Source: a virus. From it: DNA of 24,841 nucleotides. Both the position numbers and the translations under genes were made by a program. This document shows positions 13,330-19,884 of this stretch, in pieces. The notes beneath the pieces were generated by a model. The model was given only the letters and a program-made list of their open reading frames with translations, was not told where the DNA came from and made no database searches. Every line of letters starts with the position of its first letter. Positions within the stretch are counted from its first letter, which is position 1. The DNA lies in the IMG/VR virus record IMGVR_UViG_3300037258_001229, positions 1 to 24,841 of that record, one strand, 5' to 3'.

Positions 13330-14272
13330 CTACGAAGAAATCAGAAATAGGCCAAATTTCGACCCTGGCTGCACGATTTCTCCCGACAACGTGGGGGCGC
13401 TAATCGACAACTACGCCCTCGAAGGGGATCTTGAATATCAGTGTCAGGTCGTCAAGGAAGGCGGCCGCTGCGATGAAATGCACAGGAATGGCTGGCTGGG
13501 CTGCCGTGCAGACGACGGTCACGAAGCTCTAATAGGTCGAGACTGCGGTAGGAAAAAGTTCAATTTCAGCAAGGTTTTTCGATCAGAAAGAAAGCGGCTG
13601 AACAGCGAGCAGGAGCTACGAACGGCAGTTGAGCGGGTTCGGAAACACATCGACAATGTAGCTTACTCGCATGACCTCGATGGCCTCACGATCCGCCTGA
13701 GAGCGCTGCGCACTGCGATCGCAGATCTGAGGGCGGAAATCCCCGGCGAAATCGCAAGCGAATTGAAGACACGAGTTCGCGATAATCGTTCGCAGTTGTT
13801 GGCAAGCTTTCGCGTTCCGTACGATGAAGATAAGAAGGGCAACATCATCTATCGCTGGGACAGACCGGAAGTCATCGGTACGATCGCCGGGTTGAGCGTT
13901 TGGAATCCGGAACCGATGCGAGCAACATTTGCTACAGCGCATGACATTCGTGACGCTCTTCGAATCGCAAAGCCGGACCCACTCGTTGGAGCGCGCAAGT
14001 TGAAGAAATGGGCAAGCGTGCTCGACGAACTTCCCAGGTGTCTCACTTCGATCGCTGGATTTGAGGCCAGATGGCGCGAGTTCTCAACCCCTGAAAATTT
14101 GCGACTCTTGTGCCTTTTGATTCCTAACGAAGCTCGGGGAGTTGAGATGGCGCGTGTAGTCCTTTCTCGGGCTCAGCAAGCCCAGGCATCGCCCAAGGAG
14201 GCGCGTCAGTACTATGACGCGCTGAGAAAGTCAGTAAGTGCATTGCGTGGAAACAAGCCGTTCAAGATTTGA
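13316..14272 (+). CDS. Uncharacterised Cys/His-containing protein, 318 aa
   Basis: Function unknown. Residues about 40-80 hold a compact cluster: CQVVKEGGRCDEMHRNGWLG, then C-R-A-D-D-G-H, then EALIGRDCGRKKF. The pattern Cys-(6)-Cys-(3)-His, then GWLGCRADDG and LIGRDCG, looks like a zinc-binding mini-domain, and similar sequences occur in other proteobacterial mobile-element proteins I have seen. A long helical region (RNSEQELRTAVERVRKHIDN onward, basic) and a mixed C-terminal half with an Arg/Lys-rich tail follow. No ribosome binding site is clear; coupling to the preceding short frame is possible. Its accessory-zone position makes a defence or regulatory role conceivable, but nothing in the sequence proves it. 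Confidence 0.75.
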   Translation: MTFHSYEEIRNRPNFDPGCTISPDNVGALIDNYALEGDLEYQCQVVKEGGRCDEMHRNGWLGCRADDGHEALIGRDCGRKKFNFSKVFRSERKRLNSEQELRTAVERVRKHIDNVAYSHDLDGLTIRLRALRTAIADLRAEIPGEIASELKTRVRDNRSQLLASFRVPYDEDKKGNIIYRWDRPEVIGTIAGLSVWNPEPMRATFATAHDIRDALRIAKPDPLVGARKLKKWASVLDELPRCLTSIAGFEARWREFSTPENLRLLCLLIPNEARGVEMARVVLSRAQQAQASPKEARQYYDALRKSVSALRGNKPFKI

Positions 14273-14326
14273 CGCCACCCCTCGCCAGCGCTTGCGCATT
14301 CATGAGTATTCACGGATACTATTAGC

Positions 14327-14503
14327 ATGACGCCAAGAAAGCTACGCCCGCAACCGATCTACCTGGAGCCACAGAAGGCCGATTTACTCGATGCTTTGGC
14401 AGCTGAAACCCGCATTCCAAAGGCGGTTTTGCTGCGTGAGGCTGTCGACGATCTGCTGAAAAAGTACGGGCAGTTGCCCAAGGTGTCGAAGCCGAAGAAA
14501 TGA
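14327..14503 (+). CDS. Ribbon-helix-helix DNA-binding protein, 58 aa
   Basis: A complete Arc/CopG-type domain: a strand RPQPIYLEPQKADLLDALAAET, a turn RIPKAV, and a helix LLREAVDDLLKKYGQLP. The RIPKA.LLREAVDDLL signature (second helix) is typical. Such proteins dimerise and bind short repeats in operators. The ATG at 14327 has no ribosome binding site but lies four bases after a TACTAT hexamer (14317-14322), so the transcript could be leaderless. It stands directly upstream of the 14512-14546 hairpin and the four-gene operon; it may regulate that operon or itself. Confidence 0.75.
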   Translation: MTPRKLRPQPIYLEPQKADLLDALAAETRIPKAVLLREAVDDLLKKYGQLPKVSKPKK

Positions 14504-14511
14504 CCTGAAGC

Positions 14512-14546
14512 GGTCCGCACCGGTGCTAGTAACACCGGCACGGACC
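14512..14546 (+). promoter_or_regulatory. Strong RNA hairpin in the leader of the 14579-15976 operon
   Basis: GGTCCG (14512-14517), CA, CCGGTG (14520-14525), seven-base loop CTAGTAA, CACCGG (14533-14538), CA, CGGACC (14541-14546): twelve paired bases with a symmetric two-base internal loop. It begins nine bases after the stop of the RHH gene and is followed by CCACAACCGACC and then an AGGAGG ribosome binding site. No T run follows, so it is not a standard terminator. It could be an RNA structure that stabilises the transcript or controls translation of the gene at 14579. Confidence 0.6.
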
Positions 14547-14578
14547 TGACCACAACCGACCTGATGAGGAGGTCAGCG

Positions 14579-14749
14579 ATGGCTGTCCACGATTCTACCG
14601 GGCATCGCCCGAATCGCCACGTTCGCGCTCTGATGCTGCTGCTGCGGCTCAACGCCGACGCCCTGAACTACACGCCGAGGTCCCATCGTGGCCAGCGTGC
14701 CGAGCGCCTCATGCTGAAGCTACAGGCGATCCTTGAGGCGGTGTCATGA
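14579..14749 (+). CDS. Small basic helical protein, 56 aa
   Basis: Start ATG at 14579 has AGGAGG six to seven bases upstream, the best ribosome binding site in the region. The sequence is Arg/His-rich at first (GHRPNRHVRALMLLLRLNAD) and then helical (ERLMLKLQAILEAVS). I do not recognise a family, and no catalytic residues are obvious. The stop overlaps the next start (ATGA), so the two are translationally coupled. First of four unidirectional genes after the hairpin, ending at the terminator near 16002. Confidence 0.6.
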   Translation: MAVHDSTGHRPNRHVRALMLLLRLNADALNYTPRSHRGQRAERLMLKLQAILEAVS

Positions 14750-15024
14750 ATGCCGTCCGCCCCGAGGTGTCGACCGGCCCTGACGCCATCACGTCCCTGG
14801 CCCGCGCCCTGCGGCTCCTACAGGCCGCCTCGCCTGACTGGCAGCGTAAGGGTCCGACTGACGGCTCCGAGCCCCTCCACTGGCCTGCCGCGATCGCAGC
14901 AGCCCAGGCGCACATCGCGCACGCGCTTCGGCTGATGGAGCGTAGCTACCTCTTTCCCAACGCCGCCACGACCGTGATTGACCACGGCCGCGACGGCTCA
15001 TCACAACCAGTACAGGAGTACTGA
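14746..15024 (+). CDS. Hypothetical protein, 92 aa
   Basis: Ala/Leu-rich helical protein: AITSLARALRLLQAASPDWQ, then LHWPAAIAAAQAHIAHALRLME. It ends in a polar tail (HGRDGSSQPVQEY). No known family is evident to me. It begins inside the stop of the previous gene (four-base overlap), with GAGGCGG just upstream, and is followed two bases later by the 15027 gene. The first two genes of this operon are compositionally alike (helical, Arg/Ala/Leu) and may work as a pair. Confidence 0.6.
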   Translation: MNAVRPEVSTGPDAITSLARALRLLQAASPDWQRKGPTDGSEPLHWPAAIAAAQAHIAHALRLMERSYLFPNAATTVIDHGRDGSSQPVQEY

Positions 15025-15026
15025 CC

Positions 15027-15593
15027 ATGACTAAGCGAAGTGTACCCCGCCGCAAGGCGAAATCGTCCCCGTCAAAAAGCGCCAAGCGCCGCAAGCGGGA
15101 CAAATTCATCGAAATCGGACAGTTTCAGTATCCGGTTGTGGACGGACTTGTCGAAATAGAAGGACACAAGCTCAATCCACGCCAAGCGGAACTGTTCAGG
15201 CAAAAATACGATGAGCGATTACAGATCGCAGATCGACCAGGAAGCGACATTCGGCACCCCAGCCAATATGCCCGACAGCTGGCGCTCAGTGATCTTCTGT
15301 GGCAGTACAGGCCAACGGCGAAGGCTGAAAAGAGGCTCCTGGATCTGAGTGAAAACCTGCGCAAGGTCACCATGCAAATAGGGGATCTGCGTGAGTTCTC
15401 ATTCTACAGCGACGGGTTTGCGACACAGGAGGGCAGCGTATTTCTGCTGCGGCTTGTACAGGAGGCAGAACGGCGCCTTCTTAGGATCAAGCACTTTGCA
15501 AGCTCAATGGCCACGGAGCGTAAGACGAAGCTCCAGGATTGGACGAAGCGGGAAGCGGAGTTCGAACAGCTCGGAGAGGTGCAGTCATCATGA
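15027..15593 (+). CDS. Hypothetical protein with basic N-terminus, 188 aa
   Basis: The first 30 residues are extremely Lys/Arg/Ser-rich (RRKAKSSPSKSAKRRKRDKF), suited to nucleic acid binding. A compact region (FIEIGQFQYPVVDGLVEIEG, NPRQAELFRQKYDER) follows, then long helices rich in charged residues (KAEKRLLDLSENLRKVTM; LLRLVQEAERRLLRIKHF). No recognised domain or catalytic motif. AGGAG lies eight bases before the ATG. It overlaps the following gene by four bases, continuing the coupled operon. A role in regulation, conjugation or DNA handling is possible but not supported by any motif. Confidence 0.7.
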   Translation: MTKRSVPRRKAKSSPSKSAKRRKRDKFIEIGQFQYPVVDGLVEIEGHKLNPRQAELFRQKYDERLQIADRPGSDIRHPSQYARQLALSDLLWQYRPTAKAEKRLLDLSENLRKVTMQIGDLREFSFYSDGFATQEGSVFLLRLVQEAERRLLRIKHFASSMATERKTKLQDWTKREAEFEQLGEVQSS

Positions 15594-15976
15594 ACGCCAC
15601 CACCGTCACGCCGATTCGCACAGTAGCCAAGCGGCCAGCAAGCGCTCGCAAAACCAAGGACGTGGATGCGAGCCTACTCATGTCGGCGGCGAATCTAATC
15701 GGCCTTGTCGCTCACGTCTATGACTTCGCCGATGAGGATGAGATCCACCAGACCGTCCGCACCGCTCACTGCCAAGTTGAGCAATGGTGCTCCGACAATG
15801 AAAACGCTGACCTTTCCAGTCAGCTATTCGAGGCGTATGGCGTGCTCATGTTGATTGATATGGCACTGGAGGCCCGGCTGCAAAGCGCATCATCAACATG
15901 CGATGCAATCCGCTCCAGTCTTGATGCTGCCAAGAATCTGCTGCGCAAGGCTGCCAGCAAGCCCACCGACGACTGA
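15590..15976 (+). CDS. Hypothetical protein, last gene of the accessory operon, 128 aa
   Basis: Start ATG at 15590 overlaps the previous stop and has GGAGAGG about ten bases upstream. The N-terminus is basic (KRPASARKTKDV). The body is helical and acidic (LMSAANLIGLVAHVYDFADE, then DEIHQTVRTAHCQVEQWCSD), and the C-terminus is a helix ending KAASKPTDD. I do not recognise a family. It ends 25 bases before a strong terminator, which closes the operon. The helical repeats suggest a protein-protein interaction role, but this is only inference. Confidence 0.65.
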   Translation: MNATTVTPIRTVAKRPASARKTKDVDASLLMSAANLIGLVAHVYDFADEDEIHQTVRTAHCQVEQWCSDNENADLSSQLFEAYGVLMLIDMALEARLQSASSTCDAIRSSLDAAKNLLRKAASKPTDD

Positions 15977-16001
15977 CCGCGATCCTGCGACACGCACGAC
16001 G

Positions 16002-16027
16002 AGGCCCCTTCGGGGGCCTTTTCGTTT
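16002..16027 (+). terminator. Rho-independent terminator after the accessory operon
   Basis: Stem AGGCCCC / GGGGCCT around a TTCG tetraloop (16002-16019), then a T-rich tail TTTTCGTTTT. A textbook terminator for the plus-strand operon. It also faces the end of the convergent minus-strand gene at 16040. Confidence 0.9.
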
Positions 16028-16039
16028 TGCGGCCGATCC

Positions 16040-16249
16040 TCAGACACGTGCAGCGTCGGCAAGACTCTCGGCGATGATCAGTCGCTGCAAGGTGCCCAGA
16101 GTCCACACCTTACCGCAGCCGGCGCAATGGCCTTCGACCGGCACAGGCTCCAACAGATGAAGGATGAGGTCCACAATACTAGTGGATTCCACGTAGCGCG
16201 GCGCGCCGCAACTTGGACAATTGAGCGGGATTTGTCTGCGAATTGTCAT
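16040..16249 (-). CDS. Small zinc-ribbon protein, 69 aa
   Basis: Two cysteine pairs, CPSCGAPRY near the N-terminus and HCAGCGKVW about 35 residues later, form a zinc ribbon; the linker STSIVDLILHLLEPVPVEG is hydrophobic. The C-terminus is helical (LQRLIIAESLADAARV). No ribosome binding site is visible; ATG at 16249 is the likeliest start, with an in-frame GTG at 16324 (25 residues longer) as an alternative. It is the last minus-strand gene of the right module. Mini-ribbons of this kind are frequent in prophage ends and have no assigned function. Confidence 0.55.
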   Translation of the reverse strand: MTIRRQIPLNCPSCGAPRYVESTSIVDLILHLLEPVPVEGHCAGCGKVWTLGTLQRLIIAESLADAARV

Positions 16250-16371
16250 TGGGACGGAGCCATAGTGCCTTTCCACAAAATAGCGCGGCTGATGGCGTGG
16301 TCCGTGATTCGAATCACAACCCACTGGCGCAAATTCTCAGCGTCAAGAGCTTTCCGGGTCTTCATCTTGCG

Positions 16372-16545
16372 TCAGGTTCGCGGATGCCTCACGGCGTCAG
16401 CTGCCTTCTTCCATTGTTCGGATGCGAGTCGTGCGTTGGAAGAATCTTGCTGCCTCAGAGCCTCAATGTACTTCAATTCCGCCTCCGCCTCCGCCTCCGC
16501 TTCCGCGAGACGCGCGAGCTCCTCCGCAATCGTCGTCGTAGGCAT
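16372..16545 (-). CDS. Small coiled-coil protein with Glu-Ala repeat, 57 aa
   Basis: Start ATG at 16545 has GGAGG five bases upstream; a TTG at 16557 is inferior. The first 15 residues lead into an AEAEAEAEAE run encoded by repeated CCTCCG units on the plus strand, followed by LKYIEALRQQDSSNARLASEQWKKAADAV. It is highly charged, helical and probably forms a short coiled coil. No known family; low-complexity small proteins of this kind are common in phage accessory regions. The strong ribosome binding site is the main evidence that it is expressed. Confidence 0.55.
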   Translation of the reverse strand: MPTTTIAEELARLAEAEAEAEAELKYIEALRQQDSSNARLASEQWKKAADAVRHPRT

Positions 16546-16601
16546 GGCATCCTCCAATGGCCAGAACCATAACAGGCTTCTTGAGCTTCAGCATTGGGCG
16601 G

Positions 16602-16841
16602 TTAGGGATTGGCAGCCGACTGAATTGCCATGGCGATCTCGCTGGAGGCGTCTTCGAGCGTAGCGCCAGAAATATCGCGCTCTCTAAACAGAGCTCTGCC
16701 GCCGCTGCGGCCATGCTTTACGATCGTTAGCCGGACTATGCCGGAATTTGTTCGCCCGACGATAACCGTCCCGCCACAACTACGCTGCGCAAGGTCACGT
16801 GCAAGCGCATTCAGCGCATCGATGTCTGCCATGGTAAGCAT
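16602..16841 (-). CDS. Hypothetical protein, 79 aa
   Basis: ATG at 16841 has GGAG 11 bases upstream; an ATG nine bases later and a longer frame to 16931 are alternatives. The protein begins DIDALNALARDLAQRSCGGT (a helix), then strands VIVGRTNSGIVRLTIVKHGR, then a charged segment with RERDISGATLEDASSEIAMAIQ. Alternating helix and strands suggest a compact alpha/beta protein; no known family is evident. It lies between two small minus-strand genes, and direction and spacing agree with co-transcription. Confidence 0.5.
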   Translation of the reverse strand: MLTMADIDALNALARDLAQRSCGGTVIVGRTNSGIVRLTIVKHGRSGGRALFRERDISGATLEDASSEIAMAIQSAANP

Positions 16842-16956
16842 CGCGCCCGTTTCTCCGTGATAATCGCTTTCTGATTGTCCAACAATCCAATGTACGCGGT
16901 TGTTACAAATACCAACTTGGGCCGCCTCCATTGGGCGGTGTTTTCGGGTTCGGCGA

Positions 16957-17196
16957 TCAGTGCGGGTTTTTGCGCAACTTTACGCCCGTCCCGACTATCA
17001 GATAATTCTCCGGGTCGATGCGGTTCACGTGTTGACCGTTTGACTTGAATATCTGCATTCCCGCCGTCGAGTCTCGCGTGCCGTCCAACCTTGTCGTCGT
17101 GAGGTACTCCCGAAATTCAGTGACGGTGTATTGCTTGCCATCGTCGCCGGTTGCGGCGAATGCGTCTTCCCTTCGAATTTCTCTCGTCTGTTGCAT
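16957..17196 (-). CDS. Small conserved hypothetical protein, 79 aa, with an in-frame upstream extension
   Basis: The sequence TREIRREDAFAATGDDGKQYTVTEFREYL, then TAGMQIFKSNGQHVNRIDPENYLIVGTGVKLRK, resembles a short conserved proteobacterial protein that begins near MQQTREIRRE; function unknown. ATG at 17196 has an AGAGAGTA stretch six to ten bases upstream, so I place the start there. The frame stays open upstream to 17439, where it picks up a truncated copy of the protein encoded at 46-342. A product of 160 residues would therefore be a chimera. Located just after the baseplate hub gene. Confidence 0.6.
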   Translation of the reverse strand: MQQTREIRREDAFAATGDDGKQYTVTEFREYLTTTRLDGTRDSTAGMQIFKSNGQHVNRIDPENYLIVGTGVKLRKNPH

Positions 17197-17439
17197 GAGC
17201 TTACTCTCTATGATCGAATGGCCGCTGCACCGACCCTCGGTAGATCGGCATCCCGTGTCATTCTCCGATTCTACGCCGGCCGCCATGCGCTCGCTCCTGG
17301 CCGTCATCAGGACTGCCCGCAGGTCAGCGCCTGGCGCAATCTCGCACGATTCCAGCGGCTGGCGGTGCTTGTTCCTCACCACGAGCCAGGTCGCCTGAGG
17401 AAGCGGCTGGAGCGGGTCGTGGAGCGTTCGGCGGGACAT
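17197..17439 (-). pseudogene. Truncated duplicate of the 46-342 gene, fused in frame to the next gene
   Basis: The first 52 residues (RRTLHDPLQPLPQATWLVVR, then NKHRQPLESCEIAPGADLRA and VLMTARSE) align with residues 1-52 of the protein encoded at 46-342. The alignment breaks at AAG, after which the sequence is unrelated to that family. No ribosome binding site precedes the ATG at 17439. It is probably a recombination product: the 5' third of one gene joined upstream of an unrelated small gene. Whether the 160-residue fusion is made is unknown. Confidence 0.5.
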
Positions 17440-17530
17440 CGCGGAAGGGTAGCGCCGGCCTGGACATCCTCAGCAAGCGAACAGCGCGAGTACTGTATGG
17501 ACCTGTCCGCGGGATGGTTAACGCACGCGC

Positions 17531-18418
17531 TCAGGTGCTGGCGTAGGCGGAAGCCGGCGAACACAGCAACGTCGAAAACCAACGGCCATTGGGTTTGACG
17601 CTTTCCAGTTCATCGGTGGAATTGTATGGAAACCACAAGCCATCGGCTCCTGGAACTTGTGAGCCGGTGATCTTGATCGGCGCCCCGAGCTCAATGGCTG
17701 GCGAGAACAATACGGTCACGCTAATTCCGTTTCTACCGATAGTCGGGTACCCGACCATGCCCGTTTGCGCATTAACTGGTGCCGGAGTCTTGTTCTGCCG
17801 TGGCTGATTTCTTTGGCAGATGATCAGTGTGGATTTCGCATCGAAGTAGTAATCAAATCCTGCCGCATCGGCAAGGTCACGGAACTGCTCCATGAGTGTT
17901 CCGGCCAGATAGGGGCTTTGCAGCGTGGCTTGCACACCGTTGTTTTCGAAACCGAAGCCCATTTTTGTCGCCAGTTGCTGCGCCAATGTTGCCGCATCCG
18001 CACCGCCGTTCGTGGACGATGGCGCTGCTGATAAAATCTGCGCGCCATATCCAGCAGAGGCTTGGAGACTCAGGCATACATCGGGTGCGGCTCTATAGTC
18101 CGGCTGGCCCTCCTGGAACTGGCCTTCAAATATCTGAAGCCATCCGCCACCGTTGTTTGCCTCAAGCTTAAGAACCGCCCGCGCATTGATGGATTGGACA
18201 TTGCCGCCTTGCCAGAAAATCACCGATACGGCGTTCATGTCGGCCTGCTTCATGCCGAATATTTGCAGGTTGCACGTATTGGTGAAATTTCCCGCTCGCT
18301 CAAGCGTTGCCGACATGCGATTGCCAGTGAGCACCAGCGTATTGTTATTCGTTCCCGCGAAAGTACCTTGCGGGAGAATTAAGCTGGCACGCAGCAATTT
18401 TTGTGTAAAGGAACTCAT
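17531..18418 (-). CDS. Phage baseplate hub / tail protein, 295 aa
   Basis: Structural protein of a phage tail. The order of motifs matches a baseplate-hub family: SFTQKLLRASLILPQGTFAG, NNNTLVLTGNRMSATLERAG, CNLQIFGMKQADMNAVSV, ANNGGGWLQIFEGQFQEG, then a central region with ATKMGFGFENNGVQATLQSP, LADAAGFDYYFDAKSTLII, TGMVGYPTIGRNGISV, and a C-terminal KITGSQVPGADG/LESVKPNGRWFSTLL. Length fits. No strong ribosome binding site. It follows a secreted-type protein with a ten-base gap. It would be expected with tube, tape-measure and other baseplate genes, but those are not seen to its right. Confidence 0.8.
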   Translation of the reverse strand: MSSFTQKLLRASLILPQGTFAGTNNNTLVLTGNRMSATLERAGNFTNTCNLQIFGMKQADMNAVSVIFWQGGNVQSINARAVLKLEANNGGGWLQIFEGQFQEGQPDYRAAPDVCLSLQASAGYGAQILSAAPSSTNGGADAATLAQQLATKMGFGFENNGVQATLQSPYLAGTLMEQFRDLADAAGFDYYFDAKSTLIICQRNQPRQNKTPAPVNAQTGMVGYPTIGRNGISVTVLFSPAIELGAPIKITGSQVPGADGLWFPYNSTDELESVKPNGRWFSTLLCSPASAYAST

Positions 18419-18428
18419 GTGCGGCTGC

Positions 18429-19238
18429 TCACTTCATGAATTCCTGCTCGCGAAGACCGGCTGAGCCATTCATATGCTCAAAAGCCCAGAAACATCTTGG
18501 AGGATGGGGGGGTGCAGCGCTCGAAACCCACGTTGCCGCATACAGCTGCATCGCAGTGGAGCCGGTCACCGGAGTGCCCTGCAAGTTGTTGGAGCCGGAG
18601 CTGGTGAGTACGGTGTGTACCGTGCCTCCCATTCCTGGGAATGCCACGGTGTTGTCGTCAATGGTCCAGTTGGACGTGAAATTGTTCGAATTGTTGGTGG
18701 ACACAATGCCCAGCGCAATCTCATTGACGCTCGAGGTCGAGAAGCTCAGCGTCGCGGTGCCCGTGCCGAAACTACCTGCCGTGCCGGTCGCAACATCTGC
18801 CGTGGGGCTGGTGCCCATGCCGCTGATCTCGTAGACGCGGCTTTGGATCTGGATAGTCGCCGCCGCCGAGCTGTCCACGGAAATTGTGATGACGGTCGGC
18901 GCATTGGTGATATTGCCCTTTAGGGCCGCCGAAAATAATGCGGGGATAGTGCTCGCGTTGTATGGCGTGTTCGGCGTGTAGCTGTTGCCCTGATCGTCCA
19001 CGATGGAGGTGATGGTGGGCGTGCCGCCTGTGGCGCCAAACAAAACCGTGAGGCCCACCGCGTTGCCGGTGGTCACGGCGCCGGGCAGGGTCACAGTCAT
19101 CTGAAAGGAGGTACCGGGCGTTCCCTCGAAACCAGAAGATGCATTCGCCGCAGAGTGCACAACGGCCGGCGTCGCTGATGCCAGGTGCGGCAGCAGTCCG
19201 AAGAGGGCGAGGGACAGAAGCTTGATGGCGGATTTCAT
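18429..19238 (-). CDS. Secreted Ser/Thr/Gly-rich protein with Sec signal peptide, 269 aa
   Basis: The N-terminus is a clear Sec signal: basic start (K2, K6), hydrophobic core LLSLALFGLL, cleavage region ASA before TPAVVH. The mature part is rich in Thr, Ser, Gly, Asn and Val with strand-like repeats (TSFQMTVTLPGAV; TPTITSIVDDQGNSYTP; ATIQIQSRVYEIS; TATLSFSTSSVNEIALGIV), typical of extracellular beta-sandwich proteins or adhesins. Near the C-terminus a run of seven C changes the likely frame; see the finding at 18505-18515. The start overlaps the upstream 56-aa gene (ATGA). A secreted product between tail genes is unusual; a receptor- or surface-binding role is a guess. Confidence 0.75.
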   Translation of the reverse strand: MKSAIKLLSLALFGLLPHLASATPAVVHSAANASSGFEGTPGTSFQMTVTLPGAVTTGNAVGLTVLFGATGGTPTITSIVDDQGNSYTPNTPYNASTIPALFSAALKGNITNAPTVITISVDSSAAATIQIQSRVYEISGMGTSPTADVATGTAGSFGTGTATLSFSTSSVNEIALGIVSTNNSNNFTSNWTIDDNTVAFPGMGGTVHTVLTSSGSNNLQGTPVTGSTAMQLYAATWVSSAAPPHPPRCFWAFEHMNGSAGLREQEFMK

Positions 19239-19405
19239 TTCAGATACTTCAAGCCGGCCACCGAGCGCTTGTAGGTGCCATCATTGCGCTTTCTACGTGG
19301 CGGCGGCTTCGTGTCCCACGAAGGCGGCCGATGACTTCGCAGGCGCTCAGGATCGCGAGTCTCCGAAGCCTCGACTACCTTCTTGGTGTCGCGTGTGTGG
19401 GACAT
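19235..19405 (-). CDS. Small basic protein, 56 aa
   Basis: A short, strongly basic protein (TRDTKKVVEASETRDPERLR; PPPRRKRNDGTYKRSVAGLK) with no known family. Start ATG at 19405 lies nine bases after the stop of the upstream gene. Its stop overlaps the signal-peptide gene start (ATGA). The charge pattern suggests nucleic acid or capsid/tail contact, but nothing specific. It fills the gap exactly between two accepted genes, which supports it. Confidence 0.6.
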   Translation of the reverse strand: MSHTRDTKKVVEASETRDPERLRSHRPPSWDTKPPPRRKRNDGTYKRSVAGLKYLK

Positions 19406-19414
19406 GTCAGGGCT

Positions 19415-19681
19415 CTAAAGTGCCTCTATGATCGCTGCCAAGTACGTGTGGCAACGGGCACCCTGAATGGTAGGAGCATTGAGATTCGGAACCGGGTAGT
19501 CCAGCGACATTTGCGCCAGAAGCGCAGTCAGCACGTTCGCCAGATCGGACGGTACCGAGGGAGTTCCTACGCTGTACACAGATGTGTTATTGGCGGCCCA
19601 CGCCAGCAGCGCAGCTGCGTTGGGGCCGAGGCCTGGCGCGCTGTTGCCCTGAATGAGCGGAGAGGTTGGCACAGTAGCCAT
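19415..19681 (-). CDS. Hypothetical protein, 88 aa
   Basis: Pro/Ala/Leu/Asn-rich: MATVPTSPLIQGNSAPGLGP, NAAALLAWAANNTSVYSVGT, then SVPSDLANVLTALLAQMSLD and a C-terminal helix. No motif, catalytic residues or known family. The start overlaps the upstream stop (TGATG), so it is translationally coupled. Lies in the short run upstream of the secreted protein and the baseplate hub, and may be a virion component. Confidence 0.55.
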   Translation of the reverse strand: MATVPTSPLIQGNSAPGLGPNAAALLAWAANNTSVYSVGTPSVPSDLANVLTALLAQMSLDYPVPNLNAPTIQGARCHTYLAAIIEAL

Positions 19682-19884
19682 CAGGCGGCCTCATCAGGCA
19701 GCGGCTGCTTGGTCGCTTCGAACTGCACTTGATGCTCTTCGAGGAGCACGTCCGCCAACTCAAGCGCTTGTCGCGTCGCGTTTCTGACGGAATCCGGCGA
19801 AAGGGCCCCCTGCGTATTGATCTTAAAGCCGCAATGTCCGACGAGGGAGGCCGCGAGTAGTAGTCGAAGCTGGTCCTTGGGCAT
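19681..19884 (-). CDS. Small helical protein, 67 aa
   Basis: Start ATG at 19884 chosen for its AAGGTA eight bases upstream; a longer frame to 20070 overlaps the previous gene and is rejected. The protein is mostly helical: KDQLRLLLAASLVGHCGFKI, then NTQGALSPDSVRNATRQALELADVLLEEHQVQ. The ALSPDSVRNATRQALELADVLL stretch resembles small phage proteins that follow head or tail genes, but I cannot name a family. It is coupled to the next gene (TGATG). Confidence 0.55.
   Translation of the reverse strand: MPKDQLRLLLAASLVGHCGFKINTQGALSPDSVRNATRQALELADVLLEEHQVQFEATKQPLPDEAA

Noticed and set aside
16298-16320. tRNA-like T-loop (TTCGAAT within the palindrome GTGATTCGAATCAC)
   Set aside because: The five-pair T stem does not form beyond three pairs, and no anticodon or D arm can be folded around it.
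16463-16714. Minus-strand frame with a poly-Gly end
   Set aside because: Overlaps two better supported small genes in another frame; composition is a shadow of the Glu-Ala repeat.
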